Source: Collimonas humicola
GTDB lineage: Bacteria; Pseudomonadota; Gammaproteobacteria; Burkholderiales; Burkholderiaceae_D
DNA length: 64,000 nt
Reading direction: 5' to 3'
NCBI RefSeq assembly: GCF_018304945.1
Contig: NZ_JAGQEE010000002.1
Coordinates: 496,001 to 560,000, forward strand
The translations under genes and the position numbers were made by a program. A model generated the notes under the pieces. That model had not been told where the DNA came from. It did no database searches and saw only the letters and a list, made by a program, of their open reading frames with translations. Numbering within the stretch: the stretch's first letter is position 1; every line of letters begins with the position of its first letter. Positions 30,302-38,920 of the stretch are shown piece by piece.

Positions 30302-32143
30302 TCATAAAGATTGCAACGTCTGCATAGCTTTCCGCATTTTTTCAACAAACAAAGTCTGCTCCCCATGCGTCATGATTAATTCATGCGTCGCCCGAGTCAT
30401 CGCAACATAGACTAAGCGCGCCTCGTCATGAAGATCCTCATCCGCAATGGCCTCTGCGCCGAGAGCGGGAATGCAGACCATCGGAAATTCGAGCCCTTTG
30501 CTGCTGTGCATAGTGACGATCTTGACGCTGTTGTCCGCGGGATTGTAAGAATGCTTTTTATCCATTTGCGATTCAAATGGAATGCTTCTTCGTTTCAGGC
30601 TATCTGCAAGTGTGCTGCCGGTCGCATAGTGCCTGCAGATGATCGCAATATCATTCCAGGCAGTGCCTGTCTTGTTAGCTTCAAGTAGCCTCTCGGCGAG
30701 ATAGTCTGCTTCGTCTTTCAAAGTCGGGAATTTGACCAGCAGCGGTTTGGGTCCCCTGCGCCCAGTGCTCATGGGAAGAAGAGTTGGCGCCTGATCGTCT
30801 TCAGCATCGTTTTGCGATAGCAGATCGTCGGCAAATGCACGTGCCACCGATAAAATCTCAGCGGTGTTTCGATAATTCAGTTTAAGAATGGTGGTGCGCC
30901 CCTGCGCTTGCACACCAACGCTGGAGAATGAAAACCGCAGCTTCCTCTTGCCCCCATAAATCGACTGCGCATCATCGTAAAGCACCAACAATGAGTTGGA
31001 ATCCGGATGAATCATCTGCACCACCAGCTTGAACCACTCAGGTTTGAAATCGTGCCCTTCATCGATCAACACAGCGTCATATTGCGCAGACGGGATGAGT
31101 TTGTTGTCGACGGACTGAATGACCTTCTCAACGCAAGCCTCGAAGAAACTGTTCTTGTTGAAATTCTGAGGCGGCATTCCGACGTTGTAGGTTTTTATTT
31201 GGCGAGCACACCAGGCGTGAAAATTGACGACATGCACTTTGTCTTGCAGCCCTTTAGCTTCAATCATGCTGCCAAGTTTTGTCGCCAGAGTCTTGTTGTA
31301 GCAAAGCACCAGAATCGGACGTTGGCATAGCTTGGCAAGATGTTCCGCGCGATAGCCCAATATCAGTGTCTTCCCTGATCCGGCGACGCCATGAATGACG
31401 CGATGACCTTCGCCTAGGCTGCGGGCCAACTGCTCCTGTTGGAGATCCATGACTTGCAACAAGTCCGGAATTTCAGTCATCTTTTGTCCGGCATCCTCAA
31501 ACATGTCTTGCTGCGCCGGGATGCGGATTTCTGGAAACATGTGCCAGCGAATGCGGTCAAGCTGCGGCACGGACAAAAGCCGGGTGAATTTGAGCGGGAA
31601 CATATCCCACAGGCGTTTTTGAAACGATTCGGCGTCGACGTTTTCCAGCATCTCGTCCTGGCAAATGACCAGATGCGGCGGAATCACTTCGCCGATGTCG
31701 GTGCCGTCGAATTGTCTGCGGCTGATGTTGGTCAGCACTACGCCATGGCCGTAGGGGAAGGCTGGCTTGCCCTTTTGCGATCCGCTTGGAAATATGAGTT
31801 GCGGATCGCGCTCAAGCCGATTGGTGACGGCGAACATGTAATCGCGCGCCTGCTTTAACGGATTCAATACATGCTTGGTGCCCTGGTCGGTGAGGATGCA
31901 GGTGGTTTGTTTGTCGATGCTTTGAATGGTGTCGAGTTTCCAGTCTTTGACTTCGAGCACCAGCAAGCCGCGGCTGGGGTGGACGATGACAAAATCCGGG
32001 TGTTTGGTCTTCTCGCCGATGGAGACGTCATACCAGCACAGATAATCGGCCTCCAGCTTTTCCTCCAGCCGACGCGCAAAGCGCCTTTCGCCTGAAGTCA
32101 TTCTGGAAGAACAGGAGCCTATTGCGGGGATAAGTGTCGCCAT
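30302..32143 (-). CDS. NERD-domain SF1 (UvrD/Rep-like) helicase
   Basis: 613 residues. The N-terminal NERD nuclease-related domain (about 18-130) contains HPDFVIVHPSRGLLVLEVKDWK, where D, E and K form a PD-(D/E)XK-like site. The helicase core has Walker A GVAGSGKT (about residues 250-257), the DEGHD box in VLIDEGHDF (about 355-362), QSIYGG, LNYRNTAEIL and a C-terminal VKIVTMHSSKGLEF then YVAMTRATHELI. NERD-helicases occur in phage-defence contexts and on mobile elements. The gene is convergent with the hsd operon, starts after AAAGGAA, and completes the island. Direct involvement with the restriction system is inference. Confidence 0.85.
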   Translation of the reverse strand: MATLIPAIGSCSSRMTSGERRFARRLEEKLEADYLCWYDVSIGEKTKHPDFVIVHPSRGLLVLEVKDWKLDTIQSIDKQTTCILTDQGTKHVLNPLKQARDYMFAVTNRLERDPQLIFPSGSQKGKPAFPYGHGVVLTNISRRQFDGTDIGEVIPPHLVICQDEMLENVDAESFQKRLWDMFPLKFTRLLSVPQLDRIRWHMFPEIRIPAQQDMFEDAGQKMTEIPDLLQVMDLQQEQLARSLGEGHRVIHGVAGSGKTLILGYRAEHLAKLCQRPILVLCYNKTLATKLGSMIEAKGLQDKVHVVNFHAWCARQIKTYNVGMPPQNFNKNSFFEACVEKVIQSVDNKLIPSAQYDAVLIDEGHDFKPEWFKLVVQMIHPDSNSLLVLYDDAQSIYGGKRKLRFSFSSVGVQAQGRTTILKLNYRNTAEILSVARAFADDLLSQNDAEDDQAPTLLPMSTGRRGPKPLLVKFPTLKDEADYLAERLLEANKTGTAWNDIAIICRHYATGSTLADSLKRRSIPFESQMDKKHSYNPADNSVKIVTMHSSKGLEFPMVCIPALGAEAIADEDLHDEARLVYVAMTRATHELIMTHGEQTLFVEKMRKAMQTLQSL

Positions 32144-32337
32144 ATAAACGTTTCCTTTTGGTAACGTCTATATTACTCGTGTTATTGCAGTATTGACACG
32201 TCGGGTCGATATTATTTAGACAAGGAGGATTTATCCACCTTATTTAGTCGTTTGTTAGTGCAGGGATTGCAATTTTCTGCCCATTTCGTGAGCCGCAACG
32301 CGTTGTCAGCATTCTTGGATTGGCAAAACGCGACTCG

Positions 32338-33273
32338 TTATATCGCGGCAACAGGCTCCACGATTCCATCAACCTCCCGCGCATAACGCGTCGGCGCCAA
32401 TCCCACATGCCGGGTAAACGCAACGCTGAACGCGCTCGCAGAACCATACCCAACCCGCTCAGCCACCTCAGCAACGCCGCCCTCTTTCCGCCGCAGCAGA
32501 TCCTTGGCCATCGCCATGCGCCAGGCCAGCAGATAGGCCATCGGCGCGATACCTACCGCGCGGCTGAAGCGCTCGAAGAACGCCGAGCGCGACAGCGCCG
32601 CCTCTTTCGCCAGCTGCGCCACCGTCCAGGGCCGGGTCATGCTTTCGTGCATGCGCCGTATCGCCACCGCGAGGCGCTCGTCGGCCAGCCCGCGCAACAG
32701 GCTGGGCGAGGCTCCCGTCCCCGCCGCGGAGCGCAGGGCTTCGATGAGCAGCACCTCCAGCAGGCGCGCCAGGATGACTTCTCGCCCGGGCCGCTGCGCG
32801 CGGGATTCGTCTCCTACCAGCTGCACCAATGTGGTTAGTCTGTTGCTAAGTTTATCTTCGCCGCGCACGTGCAACAGCTGCGGCAGCAGCGACACCAGCA
32901 AGGCCGCGTCCGGCGAGCCGAAGACGCAGTAGCCGATCAGCATCTGCGCATCTGGTGGTCCGCTCTGCGCGCCAAGCCTGAATTCGCCGTGGGGTAGCAT
33001 GATGGGTGCGCTATCGCAGTCCTCCGCTACCGGCGTGAGGCTGGACATGGTGAAGCCATACGCCGCGGGGATCAGGACAAAGTCGCCCTGCTGCAGGTGG
33101 ATCGGCTCTTGGCCGTCGGTCGCCAGGCGGCAGCCGCCGCCGAGGATGACGCCGTAGAACGGTTGCCCGGCTTCCGAGCGGCGCACCCGCCAGGGGCCGG
33201 CGGCGCTGACGTATTTCGAGAACCGGGCTTGCGGTTGCAGCAGCGTGACAACTTCTGCGAGGGGATCGACCAT
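32338..33273 (-). CDS. AraC-family transcriptional regulator
   Basis: 311 residues. The N-terminal cupin (about 20-190; GQPFYGVILGGGCRLATDG, LQQGDFVLIPAAYGF) probably senses a small molecule. The C-terminal double HTH (about 205-300) shows WTVAQLAKEAALSRSAFFERF and VAERVGYGSASAFSVAFTRHVG, the AraC signature. It is divergent from the short-chain dehydrogenase 99 bp away, the usual arrangement for a regulator and its target. Ligand unknown. Confidence 0.9.
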   Translation of the reverse strand: MVDPLAEVVTLLQPQARFSKYVSAAGPWRVRRSEAGQPFYGVILGGGCRLATDGQEPIHLQQGDFVLIPAAYGFTMSSLTPVAEDCDSAPIMLPHGEFRLGAQSGPPDAQMLIGYCVFGSPDAALLVSLLPQLLHVRGEDKLSNRLTTLVQLVGDESRAQRPGREVILARLLEVLLIEALRSAAGTGASPSLLRGLADERLAVAIRRMHESMTRPWTVAQLAKEAALSRSAFFERFSRAVGIAPMAYLLAWRMAMAKDLLRRKEGGVAEVAERVGYGSASAFSVAFTRHVGLAPTRYAREVDGIVEPVAAI

Positions 33274-33372
33274 GACTGGACTCCTGCTAATGAAACCTGG
33301 ACTCCTGATTGTAGTACGTCCGGATACGCTGGGCTACAGTCTCAATACACCAAACCACCTACAGGAGTCCCC

Positions 33373-34116
33373 ATGAAAACCGTCCTCATCACCGGCTGCT
33401 CATCCGGTTTCGGCCTTGCAACCGCTCAATACTTCCTGGCCCGCGACTGGCAAGTCATCGCCACCATGCGCACCCCACGCGAGGACCTGCTGCTGTGCTC
33501 CGAGCGTTTGCGCGTGCTCGCCCTTGATGTCACCGATGCCGACAGCATCCGCCGGGCCGTGGCGGACGCCGGACCTATCGATGTCCTGGTCAACAACGCC
33601 GGCATCGGCATGCTGGGCGCTCTCGAAGGCACCACGATGGAAACCGCCCGCGACGTCTTCGAGACCAACACCCTCGGTACGATGGCGATGATCCAGGCGG
33701 TGCTGCCGCAGTTCCGGCAACGCCAGGCTGGCGTCATCGTCAACGTCACATCGACCGTGACACTAAGGCCGCTGCCCCTGCTCTCCGTGTACACCGCGAG
33801 CAAGGTGGCCATCAACGCCTTCACCGAGTCGCTGGCGCTGGAACTGCAGCAATTCAATGTGCGGGTAAACCTGGTGCTGCCGGGACGGGCGCCAGAGACA
33901 CGCTTCGGTGAAAACGCCCAGCCCCGGATACAGAACGGCATCCCCGAGGCGTATGCTGATTTGGCAAAGAGCGTGTTTGCGGGATGGGGGCAATCGTCTG
34001 CAGTTACGCGGGCGCAGGATGTGGCGGAAGCGGTGTGGCAGGCGGCGAATGACCCGTCGAGCCCTGTCCGCATTGCTGCCGGCGCCGACGCCGTGGCGCT
34101 GGCCGAATCATGTTGA
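33373..34116 (+). CDS. Short-chain dehydrogenase/reductase (classical SDR)
   Basis: 247 residues from the ATG at 33373, preceded by ACAGGAG. The NAD(P)-binding motif TGCSSGFG (residues 8-15), the NNAG motif and the catalytic YTASK (Y140, K144), with a Ser in NVTSTVTL before it, are complete. The enzyme should oxidise a hydroxyl or reduce a carbonyl on an unknown substrate. The divergent AraC regulator probably controls it. Confidence 0.9.
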   Translation: MKTVLITGCSSGFGLATAQYFLARDWQVIATMRTPREDLLLCSERLRVLALDVTDADSIRRAVADAGPIDVLVNNAGIGMLGALEGTTMETARDVFETNTLGTMAMIQAVLPQFRQRQAGVIVNVTSTVTLRPLPLLSVYTASKVAINAFTESLALELQQFNVRVNLVLPGRAPETRFGENAQPRIQNGIPEAYADLAKSVFAGWGQSSAVTRAQDVAEAVWQAANDPSSPVRIAAGADAVALAESC

Positions 34117-34440
34117 ACTCAACGTCCGCGCCTTAACCGGGACGCGGCGGACGATGACTCGCCGCGAACGCCCTCAGCGGCGACAGGTTCTTACACCTCT
34201 TAATTTAAAACAGGTGGTCAAATCTTTATTCTCAAGTAAATGAGAAGCTGGGGGGGGGGGGCAACCGGTGTGGAGAAATAGATGGCAACAGACGACACAT
34301 GTTGCCAAAAAAACATCGGCGCCACATCGAGTTTACCGGTGCAACAGACTGGCGCCGGCGGATGGCAGGCGTCGCTTAGTGGCCGCTTGTCGAACAATTG
34401 ATCCGGGCGGCGTAATATGAAGCTTCCAGTAGGACGAAGC
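34117..34440. other. Intergenic region with a 12-base G tract
   Basis: No gene is supported. A homopolymer of twelve G runs from 34250 to 34261. TGGCAAC and GTTGCCA around 34282-34307 form a hairpin followed by A's, which is not a terminator on either strand. The G tract is a candidate slippage site, but it lies outside any clear frame. Confidence 0.5.
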
Positions 34441-34581
34441 GTGGCGGAGATGAAATCGATACTTTGGAACGTGATAGCAGTCGCCTTGATCGTTGCTGCG
34501 ACAGCGGGTTCTTACGTTCAATATCAATGCGGGGCAATCCACAACGATATCCCGTCTGAGCATTGGAGCAGGCCGGATTGA
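34441..34581 (+). CDS. Possible small membrane-anchored peptide
   Basis: A 46-codon frame from a GTG at 34441 (AGGAC lies 6-10 nt upstream), or 43 codons from the ATG at 34450. It reads MAEMKSILWNVIAVALIVAA, then TAGSYVQYQCGAIHNDIPSE and a short tail: one hydrophobic N-terminal helix followed by a small polar domain with a Cys. This is the shape of a single-pass inner-membrane or secreted peptide. It ends about 90 nt before the phosphoribosyltransferase start. Family unknown. Confidence 0.4.
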   Translation: MAEMKSILWNVIAVALIVAATAGSYVQYQCGAIHNDIPSEHWSRPD

Positions 34582-34673
34582 CAACGAATCGCAGGTCGGC
34601 GTTGTCGTTGGATGCAAGCCGGGCGTGGTTGAGGAAGATGGCGTCGGCGTCGCCCATGAAACCGGGAGCGCAT

Positions 34674-35366
34674 ATGTTTGAAGCGAGGCGTTTCAAGAAT
34701 CGCACGGAAGCCGGGGCGCGCTTGGCGCGGCAACTGGGTGCTTATTCCGGACGTGCGGATGCGATTGTGCTGGCGCTGCCGCGCGGCGGCGTTCCTGTCG
34801 GTTTTGCGATTGCCAAGGCATTGGGAATCCCGCTCGATGTCCTGCTCGTACGCAAGCTCGGCGTCCCCGGAAACGAAGAGTGTGCGATGGGGGCTGTTGC
34901 CAGCGGCGGCCTGTGCGTAATGCAGCCCGACATACTGAAGCATTTTGATATCTCGATGGAGGTAGTCGAAGCAACGGTGCAGCGCAAACTCCAGGAATTG
35001 GCTGAGCGCGAAAAGCTGTATCGGGCCAGCCGTCCCGCACCGCAATTGGCGGGCCGGGTCGCCATCATCGTTGACGATGGCCTGGCGACCGGCTCGACCA
35101 TGCTTGCCGCCCTCCATGCCGCGCGCCAGGCCAAAGCGGCGCGCCTTGTCGTTGCGGTTCCCGTCGCCGCGTCGGAAGGAGTGCGGCAGATTGAATCGCA
35201 GGCCGACGAAGCCGTTTTTCTGATGACTCCCGAGCCCTTTTATGCGGTCGGCGTATGGTATGACGACTTCCGTCAAACCGGTGATGATGAAGTAGTAGGG
35301 CTGCTCGACAAAGCTGCAAAGCTGCAGGCGCAACGCAAGCTGCGGGACCATGCCCGGCATCTGTAG
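34674..35366 (+). CDS. Phosphoribosyltransferase family protein
   Basis: 230 residues from the ATG at 34674, with GGGAG upstream. The PRPP-binding motif VAIIVDDGLATGST (about residues 123-136) is unmistakable, and the N-terminal VLALPRGGVPVGFAIAKAL and LLVRKLGVPGNEECAMGAVA are typical of the large group of predicted phosphoribosyltransferases often fused to or found with dienelactone hydrolases. Such proteins can act in nucleobase salvage, but the substrate of this branch is not defined. No purine or pyrimidine gene is near. Confidence 0.85.
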   Translation: MFEARRFKNRTEAGARLARQLGAYSGRADAIVLALPRGGVPVGFAIAKALGIPLDVLLVRKLGVPGNEECAMGAVASGGLCVMQPDILKHFDISMEVVEATVQRKLQELAEREKLYRASRPAPQLAGRVAIIVDDGLATGSTMLAALHAARQAKAARLVVAVPVAASEGVRQIESQADEAVFLMTPEPFYAVGVWYDDFRQTGDDEVVGLLDKAAKLQAQRKLRDHARHL

Positions 35367-35461
35367 ACCGCCGAACGCATACGCCGGTGCAAACCTGAAA
35401 TCGTAAATTGCTGCGCCAGGCGATCCCGCTCACGATCAGCGCCACCGGCGCCACGATCGCC

Positions 35462-36094
35462 TCAGTCTCCCAAGTCCACCGTAGCCGCCAAGTCCACCGC
35501 CTCCGGCGCCTCATACAGCGCAATCACCCAGGCCCGCGCCGGATCGCCGGCAACCTGGTTGAGCATTTTCACGACAAAATTGATAGACGCCTTGTCCAGC
35601 CCGGCAAACGCATCATCCAGCAGATTGACCGCGGCGCCGGCGGCGAACGCCGCCGCCAGCCATATCTTGCGCTTGCTGCCGGTAGACAGCATGTAAAGCT
35701 TCTTGTCCAGGTGCGGCGTCAGCGACAGCCCTTCCGTCAGCGCCGGCAGCCGCGCATCGTCAAACACGGGATACGCGGCATGCAAGGACGCAAAATACTC
35801 GCGCGCCGTCATCTGGTCGAACGCTTCCGAACGCGGATCCACCCAGAATACCTGCCGCCGATAGGCATCCGGCTGTTCATCCAGGCGCACGCCGCCGATT
35901 TCCAGGCGGCCGCCCTGCGCCGCCAGATCGCCAGCCAGCAAACGCAGCAAACTACTCTTGCCCCGCCCATCGCCGCCGCGCACCAGCGTGACGCCGGCAG
36001 GGATGGCGGCTGACCAGTTGCTGAACAGCTCCTGGCCGGGGTAGTGGAAAGTCAGGTTGGCGGCTTGCAGGATGGCTGGTTGATCTTGATTCAT
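35462..36094 (-). CDS. Orphan ABC-type ATPase with degenerate catalytic motifs
   Basis: 210 residues. Walker A is GGDGRGKSS (about residues 40-48), so nucleotide binding is plausible. The signature loop is LSTGSKRK instead of LSGGQ, Walker B reads NLLDDAFAG with Asp in place of the usual catalytic Glu, and the H-loop His is replaced in ALYEAPEAV. No permease or binding-protein gene is adjacent. It resembles CcmA-like small ATPases and may bind ATP but hydrolyse it weakly. It starts just upstream of, and is transcribed away from, the PAAR gene on the same strand. Confidence 0.75.
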   Translation of the reverse strand: MNQDQPAILQAANLTFHYPGQELFSNWSAAIPAGVTLVRGGDGRGKSSLLRLLAGDLAAQGGRLEIGGVRLDEQPDAYRRQVFWVDPRSEAFDQMTAREYFASLHAAYPVFDDARLPALTEGLSLTPHLDKKLYMLSTGSKRKIWLAAAFAAGAAVNLLDDAFAGLDKASINFVVKMLNQVAGDPARAWVIALYEAPEAVDLAATVDLGD

Positions 36095-36129
36095 GGCGTG
36101 GGTTTACTGATTTACGGGGTCGTTATCTG

Positions 36130-36408
36130 CTAGCCGACAGACGCGTGTGCATTGCCGATCAGCTTGCAGCCACACTCCGTCACGCAGTCCTGGACAGCGA
36201 CAGGAACGCCGCCGACCGTAAAGGTAGGATGCGCGGTGATGATTTTATTGACGCCATGCGGCCGTCCGTCCGGATAATGCTGCGGGCAGTTAACTTCATC
36301 GCCAAGGCGTGCGATGGGTTTGCCGCCGATGTCGTGTGTAGGCGAGCCACTGATGACTTTACCGCCGTGGTCGGTATCGTCGCCGACTGTAATAATTGTG
36401 AGGGGCAT
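36130..36408 (-). CDS. PAAR-domain type VI secretion tip protein
   Basis: A 92-residue single-domain PAAR protein. It has the expected repetitive beta pattern with VGDDTDHGGKVISGSPTHDI, IARLGDEVNCPQHYPDGRPHG and TVGGVPVAVQDCVTECGCKL, and His/Cys residues that would bind the zinc at the cone tip. It caps the VgrG spike in T6SS. It is last in the leftward vgrG-lipase-immunity-PAAR set. Confidence 0.9.
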   Translation of the reverse strand: MPLTIITVGDDTDHGGKVISGSPTHDIGGKPIARLGDEVNCPQHYPDGRPHGVNKIITAHPTFTVGGVPVAVQDCVTECGCKLIGNAHASVG

Positions 36409-36410
36409 GG

Positions 36411-36626
36411 TTATAAGGCCGGTTTAGCGGCGTTGAGTAAATCAATCTTGTTGCCGTTCCAGTGAGGCAGTTTAGCAGGTGGGAGCGGCAAGACTTTATC
36501 CAGGTTCGGGAAGCGCAGATCTGGGTTGTGTTGCAAGGCATCGGTAAATACTTCATAGCCATCTGCGGGCGCATTGTCTATGCCATTAGGAGCGAGGCCG
36601 TCAACCTCTCGAAATTCGCTACGCAA
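36411..36626 (-). pseudogene. C-terminal remnant of a third Sel1/DUF6396-like protein
   Basis: The 71-codon minus-strand frame (TTG at most; no ATG) ends with DALQHNPDLRFPNLDKVLPL and then PPAKLPHWNG. This closely matches the C-termini of the two neighbouring Sel1 proteins (NPDLKLTRLDQVLPLPPAKL). The Sel1 repeats and the N-terminal anchor are missing, so it is the tail of a lost third paralogue. The stop is 2 nt before the PAAR start, so it stays within the transcript. It may be inert or, less likely, a short functional protein. Confidence 0.6.
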
Positions 36627-36666
36627 ATAGTTTGCATCTAACCCATTTCCTATAGTTAAGGAGACA

Positions 36667-37698
36667 TCAATAAGTCGGCGGTGCTGTTGAAGCCGGCTCT
36701 ATGGCATCTTCAAATCCGTTCCAGCTTGGTAGTTTTGCGGGAGGAAGTGGTAGTACTTGATCTAGACGTGTCAGCTTGAGATCCGGATTGATCGCTAATG
36801 CATCGGCAATTGCTTCATAACGCTGAAATCGCTCGGTATCTGCCGCAATGCCCAGATCTCTAAGGATTGTTTTCGCTTCCATATTGGAAGTCACCCAATA
36901 GCCCTCTTCAAATAGCTGGGAAAGAGCATCAGCACAATCTTTATTTCCAAATTTCACTCCGTCTTGAAAATATTTTATAGCTTCCTTGAAGTCTTTTTTC
37001 GAGGCTCGTCTATCCACGCCAAGTGCCAGAGCTGCCGCTCCGCTTCCTTGTTTGTAGGCGCATTGCTCCATCATTTCTTGTGAGTCAAACCGCTTTGCAT
37101 TGCCATAAGCATCAGCTAATGCCATTTGTGCTTCTGGGCTGCCAAGTTCAGCCGCCTTGAGGTAATACGCCCAAGCGATATCTACATCGTAAGGAACACC
37201 GCCATCCCCATGTTCATAAGCGACACCCATATCGTAAAAGGCCCAAGGCTGACCGGCTTCAACACCTCGCCGAGTTAACTCTATTGCTTTAACCGGATCG
37301 GGGTCCAGTACGTGGTTGGACGGCAAGACACCTAATCCCTCACGATAGAAAGACGCTAGCAGGGCAACGGCACCCCAGTCACCCTTCTGGGACGCCTGAG
37401 TCACATCGGTCAGAATTCGCAGTGCTTCGTCGTGGCTCAGTTTCCCCCCAATCTTGCTGCGCCAAACCTTACGTGCCTCGATATAAAGACGATATGTTTC
37501 GGGATCACGGGTGGTTTGCATATGTTCTTTCCAGCGCCCGCAGGCCGGTGGTGGAGCATTAACGTCAAAACGAGTAAATCCAGGAGGTATGACGTGCAAG
37601 GCTTTATAACGTAAATGATGAACGGCGAAGAAAGCGCCAGCTGCGATTGCAGCCAGCAAGACGAAAATAGCTCCCCAGTGGCGACTTGTATAGCGCAT
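36667..37698 (-). CDS. Sel1-repeat membrane-anchored protein, probable T6SS lipase immunity protein (copy 2)
   Basis: 343 residues. One N-terminal membrane helix (IFVLLAAIAAGAFFAVHHL, about 11-29) leaves the rest in the periplasm. Sel1-like repeats follow (AVALLASFYREGLGVL, WAFYDMGVAYEHGDGG, WAYYLKAAELGSPEAQMALA), then the conserved DUF6396-like end. Sel1-repeat proteins encoded beside phospholipase D effectors serve as Tli5 immunity proteins in Pseudomonas. It is highly similar to the next copy through the middle, but differs in the C-terminal third, where it may contact a different toxin. The function is inferred from context. Confidence 0.8.
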   Translation of the reverse strand: MRYTSRHWGAIFVLLAAIAAGAFFAVHHLRYKALHVIPPGFTRFDVNAPPPACGRWKEHMQTTRDPETYRLYIEARKVWRSKIGGKLSHDEALRILTDVTQASQKGDWGAVALLASFYREGLGVLPSNHVLDPDPVKAIELTRRGVEAGQPWAFYDMGVAYEHGDGGVPYDVDIAWAYYLKAAELGSPEAQMALADAYGNAKRFDSQEMMEQCAYKQGSGAAALALGVDRRASKKDFKEAIKYFQDGVKFGNKDCADALSQLFEEGYWVTSNMEAKTILRDLGIAADTERFQRYEAIADALAINPDLKLTRLDQVLPLPPAKLPSWNGFEDAIEPASTAPPTY

Positions 37699-37889
37699 GG
37701 TCAGATGACGGACGCACTGTGTAGGCGATTCACATTAAAGGGCTGCAATTGGCTTTGAATGGGCTCAGAGTTTTCGTATGATTTACATTGCTTCTCCATA
37801 CCCCCAAACAGCGCGAGGCCGATTTTTTTCGTACATCGACGATATGCATCTGTGGCAGATGGATGGGTATTCATGCTGTCACATTGAAA

Positions 37890-38918
37890 TCAATAAGTAG
37901 GCGACGTTGTAGACGTTGGCTCAACCGCATCTTCAATACCGTTCCAGCTTGGCAGCTTGACTGGAGGTAATGGCAGCACCTGGTCAAGGCGGATCAGTTT
38001 GAGGTCAGGGTTAATTTTTAATGCCTCCGCAATGGCTTTGTAACGCAGGGATCGCTCAGGGTCCGCAGTAATCCCCAAGGCTTTAAGAGCCTCTTTTTCA
38101 TCTTTGTCGGAAGTAGACCAATTGCCGTCATCAAACAATAGGTAAAGGGAGGACGCGCTGGCATAGCCACCAAATTTCACTCCATCTTGATATAGCTGTA
38201 TAGCCTCCTGATATAGTCGGCTCCCCCGTGCTTTGACAGCAAGAGCATCAGCCGCTGCCCCATATCCTTGCTTATAAGCGCATTGCAACATTATTTTTTC
38301 GGCATCAAAACGCTTGACGTTGCTATAGGCATCAGCAAGAGCCATCTGTGCTTCTGGGCTGCCGAGTTCCGCTGCCTTCAGATAATAGGCCCAAGCGATA
38401 TCCACATCGTAAGGAACGCCGCCATCACCATGTTCATACGCAACACCCATATCGTAGAAGGCCCAAGGCTGGCCAGCTTCAACACCTAAGCGGGTTAGCC
38501 CCACCGCTTTGACAGGATCGGGGTCTAGAACATGATTGGACGGCAGGACACCGAGTCCCTCACGATAGAAAGACGCTAATAGGGCACGAGCACCCCAGTC
38601 GCCTTTCTGCGACGCCTGAGTCACATCGTTCAGAATTCGCAGCGCTTCCTCGTGGGTCAGTTTCCATCCAATCTTGCTGCGCCAAATCTTTCGTGCTTCG
38701 ATATAAGAGCGATAAATCTCGGGATCGCGTGTAGCAGGCATGTGGTCCTTCCAGCGTCCACAAGCAGGAGGAGGTGCGCTGACATCAAATCGGGTGAGTC
38801 CAGGAGGTATGGCGTGCATGGCTTTATAACGTATATGGTGAACGGCGAAGAAAACACCAGCTGCGACTGCAGCTAGCAAGACGAAAATAACTAACCAACG
38901 GCGACTTGTATGGTTCAT
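37890..38918 (-). CDS. Sel1-repeat membrane-anchored protein, probable immunity protein of the adjacent lipase (copy 1)
   Basis: 342 residues, a close paralogue of the protein at 36667-37698 with the same plan: a membrane helix (WLVIFVLLAAVAAGVFFAVHH, 9-29), periplasmic Sel1 repeats and a DUF6396-like C-terminus (NPDLKLIRLDQVLPLPPVKL). Its ATG lies 2 nt after the lipase stop, so toxin and antidote are translationally coupled. This makes it the best immunity candidate. Periplasmic location fits a lipase that attacks membranes from the periplasm. Residues about 200-290 are the main region of divergence from copy 2. Confidence 0.82.
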   Translation of the reverse strand: MNHTSRRWLVIFVLLAAVAAGVFFAVHHIRYKAMHAIPPGLTRFDVSAPPPACGRWKDHMPATRDPEIYRSYIEARKIWRSKIGWKLTHEEALRILNDVTQASQKGDWGARALLASFYREGLGVLPSNHVLDPDPVKAVGLTRLGVEAGQPWAFYDMGVAYEHGDGGVPYDVDIAWAYYLKAAELGSPEAQMALADAYSNVKRFDAEKIMLQCAYKQGYGAAADALAVKARGSRLYQEAIQLYQDGVKFGGYASASSLYLLFDDGNWSTSDKDEKEALKALGITADPERSLRYKAIAEALKINPDLKLIRLDQVLPLPPVKLPSWNGIEDAVEPTSTTSPTY

Positions 38919-38920
38919 GG

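Noticed and set aside
34282-34315. Hairpin TGGCAAC/GTTGCCA followed by a run of A
   Set aside because: A-runs follow on the plus strand and the T-run precedes the stem on the minus strand, so it is not an intrinsic terminator in either direction.
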